64,000 bases of DNA from Rhizobium esperanzae (lineage in GTDB: Bacteria > Pseudomonadota > Alphaproteobacteria > Rhizobiales > Rhizobiaceae): the NCBI RefSeq assembly GCF_002204185.1, contig NZ_MXPU01000003.1:124001-188000 (forward strand). Direction: 5' to 3'. Positions 54,395-61,654 of this stretch are shown here, piece by piece (positions within the stretch are counted from its first letter, which is position 1; every line of letters starts with the position of its first letter). The notes under the pieces were generated by a model. That model did no database searches and was not told the origin of the DNA. It saw only the letters and a list, made by a program, of their open reading frames with translations. The translations under genes were made by a program, and so were the position numbers.

Positions 54395-54661
54395 TCACGT
54401 CTCCGGAGGGACTCGGGGTTGGACCAGGGTCGGCAGAAAGAGGCGCTGCGGGATCAAGCTTCCCATCTGATGCGACAATATCGCGCTTTTACAGCTTACC
54501 GACAAGCATAAGCACCCGGCATTACCGATTTGTAATATCAGCGAAGAATGGGAATAATCCGGCCGCTCACTTTTGCTTGAATGGAGCTCGCAAAGGTCTT
54601 CGATGCTGCCGGTCTATGGACGAAGATCGCTCAAAACCCATGAAAAATGAGGGGCGGAAAT

Positions 54662-55576
54662 CTATCGGCGCATCGCCCATCGCAGGCCGATCATCGCGGC
54701 GATTCCCAGTATTGGCCAAACCGCCCAGAAGGTTCCACTCCAGGTGAGGACGTTGATGCCGATAATGCCGAGCGCCGTGATCGCGAGTGTCACCATCCTG
54801 CGGTCGAAACGCGCCTGGTCACGATTCCAGGCAAGTGCTGCAATGACGATGAGCGCAAGCAGCGGAAAGCGGGCCCAGAAAACTCCGTTCCATGTGAGGA
54901 GATTGATGCCGACGAGTACGGCGGCGATGACGCCGAGCACGCTGAACAGCCTTCGGCCGTAGCCGGCAGCCGGTCTTGCCTCGGCGGTGACCGGAGCCGC
55001 CGGCTGGGGCCGAACGGTGGTGGGTCGTTCCGCAGGCTGCGCCTCCTCGCCTCCGTCGCCGATCTTGACCGCATAGCTCGGCACGCCCTCGTCGACATTC
55101 TTCACCGTCAGCGGCCCGAGAAACTCGAAACCAACAGCTACCTTGTTGCGCACCTGATCGTAAACGGTGCTCGATATCACGATGCCGCCGGGGGCGGCCG
55201 AGGCCTGCAGCCGCGCGGCGATATTGACACCGTCGCCATAGATGTCACCGCCCTCGACGATGACGTCGCCGAGATTGATGCCGATGCGGAAAAGCATTCG
55301 CCCGTCGCTTGGACGGCGGGCATTGAAGCCGGCGAGTTCGTTCTGGGTATCGACAGCCGCGCGCACGGCTTCGACCACACTCGGGAATTCGGCGATCAAC
55401 CCGTCACCCCAGGTGTTGACGACACGGCCGCCATGGCTTTCGATCAGGTGTCCCATCGCCTCGCGGCAGCGCTTCAGCGTCGCAAGCGTCCCCTCCTCGT
55501 CGGCCCCCATCAGCCGCGTATAGTCCTGCACGTCAGCACAGAAGATCGTCGTCAGCTTCCGCCGCGTTTCACTCAT
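54662..55576 (-). CDS. Class III adenylate/guanylate cyclase with two 2TM modules
   Basis: A 304-residue protein. Residues about 5-170 form a class III cyclase domain: FCADVQDYTRLMGADEEGT has the metal-binding Asp, GRVVNTWGDGLIAEF the second metal Asp, and GDIYGDGVNIAARLQASA the purine and transition-state residues. The C-terminus (about 210-304) holds two copies of a 2TM unit, recognisable by GINLLTWNGVFWARFP and GINVLTWSGTFWAVWP. The catalytic domain faces the cytoplasm. It could supply cyclic AMP for proteins such as the CNB channel at 13526, but that link is speculation. Confidence 0.85.
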   Translation of the reverse strand: MSETRRKLTTIFCADVQDYTRLMGADEEGTLATLKRCREAMGHLIESHGGRVVNTWGDGLIAEFPSVVEAVRAAVDTQNELAGFNARRPSDGRMLFRIGINLGDVIVEGGDIYGDGVNIAARLQASAAPGGIVISSTVYDQVRNKVAVGFEFLGPLTVKNVDEGVPSYAVKIGDGGEEAQPAERPTTVRPQPAAPVTAEARPAAGYGRRLFSVLGVIAAVLVGINLLTWNGVFWARFPLLALIVIAALAWNRDQARFDRRMVTLAITALGIIGINVLTWSGTFWAVWPILGIAAMIGLRWAMRR

Positions 55577-55780
55577 GGTCACTCGCCTTTGCTATCGGCC
55601 CCGAAAGGTCGCTGCAAAGCTGGAATTGGGTTGAATGGGGACCAATATGAACGATTGCAGCGGCGGTAAATTACGCAGCCTTTGTATTTGTTGCCATCAA
55701 TAATTGCCGATCGCCACCGGATGCGGGCAAAAGGATAGAGGCTTACGACGCGCTTAAGCCCGCGCGCTGAAAAAAACCGA

Positions 55781-57331
55781 TCATTGAACAATCCTGCGCG
55801 GGCTCGCCGTATGTTCCTTCACCACGGTGCTCGAGCCGTCGATTTCCTGAAGCAACACGTCGTAGCCCCAGAGGTCGGCCAGATGTTGCAGGACGAGCTT
55901 CGTGTCACCTTCCTGCAGATAGCAGCCGTTCATGACGATATGCTGCAGCAACAGGCGGCGGTCGCCGGCGAGATCGACATCGACGATATCGATGGCCGGA
56001 TCGGTCCAGCCGATATCGTATTCGCGGGAGAGCTGCCGGCGAATGCGCAGATAGCCTCGCTCATTGTGAATTGCCGAAACCAGCACACCTTCGGTCTGTT
56101 CCGGGTCGTCGTAGAGATGGAACAGCCGCAACCGCCGGATCAGGTTCGGGCTCAGGAACTGGCTGATGAAACTCTCGTCCCGGTAATTTGCCCAAACGTC
56201 GCGCAGAACCCCCATGGCGTCGCCTCGTCCCGCAATATCGGGAAACCATGCCCGGTCCTCTTCCGTCGGCTTCGTGACGATCCTCTCGATGTCCTGCATC
56301 ATCGCAAAACCAAGCGCATAGGGATTGAAACCCGAGAACCGCCGATCGTCGTAGTTTGGCTGGAAGACGACATTGGCGTGCGACTTCAGGAATTCGAGGA
56401 AGTTCCCGTCGCTGATCTGCCCCCGCTCGTGAAGCCGGTTCATGATCTGATAATGGACGAAGGTGGCGGTTCCCTCGTTCATCACCTTGGTCTGACGCTG
56501 GGGATGGAAATATTGCGCGACATGGCGGACGATGCGAAGGATCTCGCGCTGCCACGGCTGTAGCCGCGGCGCGGATTTCTCGAGAAAATATAGGATGTTA
56601 TCCTGCGGGAGACCGAGCGCGGCCCGGCGCTTTTCCAAACCGATGTCACCCGCCTTCTTCGCCTTGCCAACGGGAACCGTGCGCCACAGGTCGTTGAACA
56701 TCTGCTCCTCGTGGGCGCGACGCTCCTGTTCCCGCTTCTCCTCCTGGCGAAGGTCGATTGTGGTCTTGCCGGCATATCGATGCACCCCATGCGACATCAG
56801 CGCATGCGCCGCATCAAGCGTTCTTTCGACGGCCGTCTCGCCGTAACGCTCTTCGCAGCGGGTGATATAACCCTTGGCGAAATCAAGGTAATCGAGAATT
56901 CCCTCGGCATCGGTCCAGAGCTTGAAGAGATAGTTATTCTTGAAGAAGTGATTGTGGCCAAAGGCCGCATGGGCGATGACGAGCGTCTGCATCGTCGCCG
57001 TGTTTTCCTCCATCAGATAGGAGATGCAGGGAGAGCTGTTGATGACGATCTCGTAGGCAAGGTCGCGCATCCCGCGGCGGTAGAAGGTTTCATGATGCGC
57101 AAAATGTTTTCCGAAGGACCAATGGCGGTAAAAGAGCGGCATGCCGGTTGAGGAATAGGCATCCAGCATCTGCTCCGAGGTGATGACTTCGATCTGGTTC
57201 GGATAGACATCGAGGCCGAGTTCGCCGAGCGCGATCTCCTCGCACGCATCATGGACGCGCTGCAGCGTTGCAAAGTCCCAGTCGGCTCCCTCGAACAAGA
57301 GCCGCTCTCTTGGCCTCACCGTCATGGTCAT
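55781..57331 (-). CDS. spoVR: SpoVR family protein
   Basis: A 516-residue SpoVR/YcgB protein. MPLFYRHWSFGKHFAHHETF, SSPCISYLMEENTATMQTLV and AHAAFGHNHFFKNNYLF are hallmark segments of the His-rich core; the Bacillus homologue is linked to spore cortex formation, and proteobacterial members work with YeaH and PrkA in starvation responses. Function unclear. Last gene of the prkA-yeaH-spoVR operon, overlapping yeaH by four bases. Confidence 0.95.
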   Translation of the reverse strand: MTMTVRPRERLLFEGADWDFATLQRVHDACEEIALGELGLDVYPNQIEVITSEQMLDAYSSTGMPLFYRHWSFGKHFAHHETFYRRGMRDLAYEIVINSSPCISYLMEENTATMQTLVIAHAAFGHNHFFKNNYLFKLWTDAEGILDYLDFAKGYITRCEERYGETAVERTLDAAHALMSHGVHRYAGKTTIDLRQEEKREQERRAHEEQMFNDLWRTVPVGKAKKAGDIGLEKRRAALGLPQDNILYFLEKSAPRLQPWQREILRIVRHVAQYFHPQRQTKVMNEGTATFVHYQIMNRLHERGQISDGNFLEFLKSHANVVFQPNYDDRRFSGFNPYALGFAMMQDIERIVTKPTEEDRAWFPDIAGRGDAMGVLRDVWANYRDESFISQFLSPNLIRRLRLFHLYDDPEQTEGVLVSAIHNERGYLRIRRQLSREYDIGWTDPAIDIVDVDLAGDRRLLLQHIVMNGCYLQEGDTKLVLQHLADLWGYDVLLQEIDGSSTVVKEHTASPRRIVQ

Positions 57332-58602
57332 GGCGTCACCTTCGGCTGTGCGTCACGTTTCTGGAAGAGATCGTGGAAAACAGGGAATATTTCGCTTCGC
57401 CGGCATACCTTGCGCATCGAAAGCGGCAGCGGTTCGGAACGGATCCCGTCATAGAGCATCCAGAGGGGCGATCGCGATACTGAAGAATCGCCGCCTTCCT
57501 CGCCGACCTCGATATAGGCGAAATACTGGCACAGCGGCAAAATCTCGCGCAGCAGTTGCCCGGTCAGATTTCCGTCCGAATGGGCATTGTCGCCGTCCGA
57601 GGCCTGGGCGCCATAGATATTCCACTCCGCCGGGTCGAAACGCGCCGCGATGATCGCCCGCATCGCGGCAAGCGCGCTCGACACCAGCGTGCCGCCCGTC
57701 GCCGGACCGTAGAAGAAGGTTTCCTCGTCGACCTCTTCTGCCCTGTCGGTATGGCGGATGAAGACGATTTCCACTTTCTTGTAGCGTTTCGACAGGAAAA
57801 GGTAGAGCAGCAGGTAGAACCGCTTCGCAAGGTCCTTCATGTGCTCCGACATGGAGCCCGAGACGTCCATCAGGCAGAACATCACCGCTTTGGCGACAGG
57901 CTTCGGCTCGTTTTCGAAGCGGCGATAGCGCACGTCGAGCGGATCGATATAGGGAATGCGCCGGCTTTTTTCCGTCAGGGATTTGAGTTTTGCCTCAAGC
58001 GCCAGACGGGCCTCTTCATCCTCACATTCCTCGATCTGCCGCTGCAGGGCTTCGATCTCTTCGCGGCGTGGGCGGCCAAGCGCAACGCGGCGCATCATCG
58101 CCAGCTTCGTGGTGCGACCGACGGCAATGTTGGCAGGGGATCCCGATACGGAATAACCGGCCCGAAACGGAGTTTCCTCCTCCGTTTCGGCTAGACGCCG
58201 CTTGGCAAGGTCTGGCAATTCAAGGTCATCGAGGAACACATCGAGGAATTCCTCCCGCGTCAGCACGAAGCGAAAGCCGTCCTCACCGTCGCCTTCGCCT
58301 GCATCTTTTGGTTTTCCACCCTTCCCACCCGGCGGCCGCGGAATGATGTCGCCTTCGACGAAGGCCCGGTTCCCGGGCAGGATATGGTCGGCGATGCCGC
58401 CTTCGCCCCGTCGAAAGCTTGGTTCGGCCATTCCATCGATCGGCAGGCTGATCTCCCCACCGTCGAGCACGTCTCGAATGTTTCGATTCTGCAGCGAACG
58501 TTTCACCGCCTGCTGCACGGCTCCCTTCATGCGTCGAAGGAACCGCTGACGATTTTCCAGACTTTTACCGCGCGGATTTAGCCGCCGGTCGACAATGTGC
58601 AT
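57328..58602 (-). CDS. yeaH: YeaH/YhbH family protein (DUF444)
   Basis: A 424-residue DUF444 protein with a von Willebrand factor A-like core. The metal-adhesion motif DVSGS lies in VMFCLMDVSGSMSEHM, followed by EIVFIRHTDRAEEVDEETFF and SALAAMRAIIAARFDPAEWN. The N-terminus begins IVDRRLNPRGKSLENRQRFL. In E. coli YeaH is expressed with the YeaG (PrkA) kinase under stress. It sits 12 bases downstream of the prkA stop and overlaps spoVR. Confidence 0.95.
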   Translation of the reverse strand: MHIVDRRLNPRGKSLENRQRFLRRMKGAVQQAVKRSLQNRNIRDVLDGGEISLPIDGMAEPSFRRGEGGIADHILPGNRAFVEGDIIPRPPGGKGGKPKDAGEGDGEDGFRFVLTREEFLDVFLDDLELPDLAKRRLAETEEETPFRAGYSVSGSPANIAVGRTTKLAMMRRVALGRPRREEIEALQRQIEECEDEEARLALEAKLKSLTEKSRRIPYIDPLDVRYRRFENEPKPVAKAVMFCLMDVSGSMSEHMKDLAKRFYLLLYLFLSKRYKKVEIVFIRHTDRAEEVDEETFFYGPATGGTLVSSALAAMRAIIAARFDPAEWNIYGAQASDGDNAHSDGNLTGQLLREILPLCQYFAYIEVGEEGGDSSVSRSPLWMLYDGIRSEPLPLSMRKVCRRSEIFPVFHDLFQKRDAQPKVTP

Positions 58603-58614
58603 AATGGCTCCGCA

Positions 58615-60558
58615 TTAACTTGCCTGTTTGACGCGCATGTACCATTCGACGAGGCGCCGAACCTGCCGTTCCGTGTAACCTCGCGCGGCCATGCGCGAGA
58701 CGAATTCGCTATGCTTCTTTTCTGTTTCCGAATCCTTCTTCGATCCGAAGGAAATGACCGGCAAGAGATCTTCGACCTGCGAGAACATACGCTTCTCGAT
58801 GACTTCCCGGATTTTCTCGTAGCTCGTCCATGACGGATTTTTTCCGCCATTGGCCGCCCGCGATCTCAGCGAGAACTTGACGATTTCGTTGCGGAAATCC
58901 TTCGGATTGGCAATTCCCGCCGGCTTTTCGATCTTCGTCAGCTCCTGGTTGAGGAGCTCGCGGTCGAGAAGCTGACCGGTATCGGGATCCTTGAAGTCCA
59001 CATCTTCGATCCAGGCGTCGGCATAATCTACATAGCGGTCGAACAGATTCTGTCCGTAGTCCGAATAGGATTCAAGATAGGCCTTCTGAATCTCGTTGCC
59101 AATGAACTCTGCGTAGCGTGGCGCAAGATCGGCCTTGATGAATTCCAGATAGCGCTTCTCGACGTCGTCGGAAAACTGCTCGCGACGGATCGCCTGTTCC
59201 AGCACATACATCAGATGGACGGGATCGGCGCCGATATCCGTAGTGTCGTGATTGAAGGTGGAGGCGAGCACTTTGAAGGCGAAGCGGGTCGATATTCCGT
59301 CCATGCCTTCGTCGATGCCGGCAGCATCCCGGTATTCCTGGACACTGCGGGCGCGCGGGTCGCTTTCTTTCAGGCTCTCCCCGTCATAGGTGCGCATCTT
59401 CGAGAAGAAGGTCGAATTCTCGTGCTTGCGCAGGCGCGAAAGGACGGAGAAACGCGCCAGCATTTCGAGCGTTGCCGGGGCGCACGGTGCATCCACCAGT
59501 TCCGATCCCTCGATCAGCTTTTCGTAGATCTTCTGTTCCTCTGTCACCCTCAGGCAATAGGGAACTTTGATCACGCAGATACGGTCGATGAAGGCCTCAT
59601 TGTTCTTGTTGGCCTTGAAGGTCTGCCACTCCGCCTCGTTCGAATGCGCAAGGACGATGCCGGAGAAAGGTATGGCGCCGATATTCTCGGAGCCGATATA
59701 GTTGCCCTCCTGCGTTGCCGTCAGCAGCGGATGCAGCATCTTGATCGGGGCCTTGAACATTTCGACGAATTCAAGGATGCCCTGATTGGCGCGGTTCAGC
59801 CCACCCGAATAGCTGTAGGCATCGGGATCGTTCTGGGAGTAGGTTTCCAGCTTGCGGATATCGACCTTACCGACCAGCGAGGAGATGTCCTGGTTGTTCT
59901 CATCGCCAGGCTCGGTCTTGGCAATCGCGATCTGGCGCAATCGCGAAGGTTGTATTCTGACGACGCGGAATCGGGAAATATCGCCCCCAAAATCGTCGAG
60001 CCGCTTCAAGCACCACGGGCTCATCAATCCGTTCAGACGCCGCAGCGGGATTCCATACTGCTCCTGCAGGAGCGAACCCATCGTCTCCGGGTCGAAGAGG
60101 TTGAGCGGGCTTTCGAACACGGGGCTGACCTCGTCACCGGCCTTCAGCACGTAGATCGGATGAACCTCCATCAACTGCTTCAGCCGCTCCGCCAGCGACG
60201 ACTTACCGCCGCCGACCGGACCGAGCAGATAAAGAATCTGCTTGCGCTCCTCGAGCCCCTGCGCCGCATGCCGAAAGAAGGAGACGATGCGTTCGATTGT
60301 CTCTTCCATGCCGTGAAAACCCGCAAAGGCAGGATAAACCCGGATAGTCCTGTTCATGAAGATTCTGCCGAGGCGCGCATCCTTGGCAGTGTCCACCATC
60401 TGCGGCTCGCCTATTGCAGCCAGCAGGCGCTCGGTCGCGTTCGCATAGGCGATCGGTTCGGTTTTGCAGAGATCGAGATATTCCGAAACCGACATGTCGC
60501 TTTCGCGGCGCGCTTCATAACTGCGTGTGAACGCATCGAATACGGATTCACTCAGCAT
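58615..60558 (-). CDS. prkA: PrkA-type serine/threonine protein kinase
   Basis: A 647-residue AAA+-like serine kinase. P-loop GPVGGGKS at 113-120, then SSLAERLKQLMEVHPIYVLK. The PrkA C-terminal domain has FDRYVDYADAWIEDVDFKD. The E. coli homologue YeaG is induced by nitrogen starvation and stress. SD TGGAGG precedes the ATG. A GGAAC-N18-GTT sequence 42 bases upstream suggests EcfG control of the whole three-gene operon. A further 8-bp palindrome lies at 60679. Confidence 0.95.
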   Translation of the reverse strand: MLSESVFDAFTRSYEARRESDMSVSEYLDLCKTEPIAYANATERLLAAIGEPQMVDTAKDARLGRIFMNRTIRVYPAFAGFHGMEETIERIVSFFRHAAQGLEERKQILYLLGPVGGGKSSLAERLKQLMEVHPIYVLKAGDEVSPVFESPLNLFDPETMGSLLQEQYGIPLRRLNGLMSPWCLKRLDDFGGDISRFRVVRIQPSRLRQIAIAKTEPGDENNQDISSLVGKVDIRKLETYSQNDPDAYSYSGGLNRANQGILEFVEMFKAPIKMLHPLLTATQEGNYIGSENIGAIPFSGIVLAHSNEAEWQTFKANKNNEAFIDRICVIKVPYCLRVTEEQKIYEKLIEGSELVDAPCAPATLEMLARFSVLSRLRKHENSTFFSKMRTYDGESLKESDPRARSVQEYRDAAGIDEGMDGISTRFAFKVLASTFNHDTTDIGADPVHLMYVLEQAIRREQFSDDVEKRYLEFIKADLAPRYAEFIGNEIQKAYLESYSDYGQNLFDRYVDYADAWIEDVDFKDPDTGQLLDRELLNQELTKIEKPAGIANPKDFRNEIVKFSLRSRAANGGKNPSWTSYEKIREVIEKRMFSQVEDLLPVISFGSKKDSETEKKHSEFVSRMAARGYTERQVRRLVEWYMRVKQAS

Positions 60559-60599
60559 GGGACCTCCATTAAGGTTATGCCGCAGGCTCTAAGCCGTAT

Positions 60600-60625
60600 A
60601 ACCATCGAGATGGCCACGGCGTTCC
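60600..60625 (-). promoter_or_regulatory. Candidate EcfG (RpoE2-type) promoter of prkA-yeaH-spoVR
   Basis: Minus strand: GGAAC (60625-60621), 18 bases, GTT (60602-60600), with TTA before GGAAC. Fits the Sinorhizobium RpoE2 pattern GGAAC-N18/19-TT. The expected transcript start leaves a leader of about 35 bases. The match is seen; the use is inferred. Confidence 0.55.
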
Positions 60626-60678
60626 TAAGAATCAATAGTTTCGTAGGTATATTCGACGCTGACCGGCCGTTTGTAGCA

Positions 60679-60696
60679 ATGCACAAAATTGTGCAT
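60679..60696. promoter_or_regulatory. 8-bp palindrome upstream of the prkA promoter
   Basis: ATGCACAA, AA, TTGTGCAT: perfect arms, about 55 bases upstream of the candidate -35 box, at an activator-like position. Confidence 0.4.
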
Positions 60697-60964
60697 GCAC
60701 CGGTAATTTTTTTACTCCGCGAAACTGTTTCCCATTGTAGTTGAGAAAAGGGTCATTGGCATATCAGCACATTTAGCGACGTGACATGAATGTCAAAAAG
60801 GTGTGCAATGGCGCCCGTGATTCGAGCCGTGGAAAATCGACAATCGGCCCGCCGGTGAGAGCAAGCCGGCTCTGACAGCAGACACCCAGCGCGCTCCCAC
60901 AGCATGGGGCCGGGCGGATGTCACCACGCGCCCGTATGTTCCTATCATATGCTTCCCGGCACTT

Positions 60965-61441
60965 TTAGCCGTTGAATGCCTTCTCCAGCGCAGCCACATC
61001 GATCTTGACCATGCCGAGCATGACTTCGGTGACGCGCCTTGCCCGCTCGCGATCTTCGTCGGCGATCATCTCGGAGAGCGCGCGCGGGACGATCTGCCAG
61101 GAAAGACCCCAGCGGTCCTTCAGCCAGCCGCAGGCCTCCGGCGTGCCGCCATTGGCGAGGAACGCGTCCCATATCCGATCGATCTCCGCCTGGCTTTCCA
61201 GAAGGATCGCTATCGAAAAGGAATGGTTAAAGCTGTCGAGCGGACCGGCCTTCATCGCCAGGAAGGCCTGGTCGCCAAGCGTGAACTCGATCAGCTCGAC
61301 GCTGCCGGGAGGGCCGCTCGGTGTTTCCGCTGGAAGTATGGTGGTGCGGCCGATCCTGGAATCCGGAATGATCGACACGTAGAATTCGACGGCTTCGCGT
61401 GCCTGCTCCGCGAACCAGAGATTTGAAATGACCTTGGGCAT
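60965..61441 (-). CDS. VOC family protein (PhnB-like)
   Basis: A 158-residue single-domain protein from ATG 61441 (AAGGAAG upstream). VISNLWFAEQAREAVEFYVS and the DRWGLSWQIVPRAL strand match the PhnB/3-demethylubiquinone-methyltransferase-like VOC group, small metal-binding folds of the glyoxalase superfamily. FLANGGTPEACGWLKDRWG is the usual second half. Function unknown. It is divergent from the UvrD-type helicase gene. Confidence 0.85.
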   Translation of the reverse strand: MPKVISNLWFAEQAREAVEFYVSIIPDSRIGRTTILPAETPSGPPGSVELIEFTLGDQAFLAMKAGPLDSFNHSFSIAILLESQAEIDRIWDAFLANGGTPEACGWLKDRWGLSWQIVPRALSEMIADEDRERARRVTEVMLGMVKIDVAALEKAFNG

Positions 61442-61654
61442 GGACAGCTTCCTTAGTTGGCGAGTATCCCGGACTTCTGTCCGATGCTTCGAGGACGTCT
61501 GGTCGCCGCCCGTTCCGACAGGCCGCAATCGGAATTTTTTCGCCGCCCACCCGCGGCGGCCTCGCCGCCCACACCCCTGCAATAGCGGTGATTCCAGAAT
61601 GAAAGCAGAACATCTTTTCTGGTCTTTCCTTCCCGAATCACTACATTACGCGCC

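Larger units (their letters stand above)
60559..60964. other. Gene-free stretch of about 400 bp upstream of prkA
   Basis: Carries the candidate EcfG promoter (60600-60625) and a palindrome (60679-60696). The part from about 60780 to 60964 is downstream of the VOC gene and shows nothing I can name; no supported coding sequence or RNA. Confidence 0.5.

Noticed and set aside
59215..60744. Long plus-strand open frame (over 500 codons) opposite prkA
   Set aside because: Shadow frame: the minus strand encodes a full PrkA with all motifs, and the plus-strand translation is Arg/His/Asp-rich with no recognisable domain. High-GC codon bias produces such frames.
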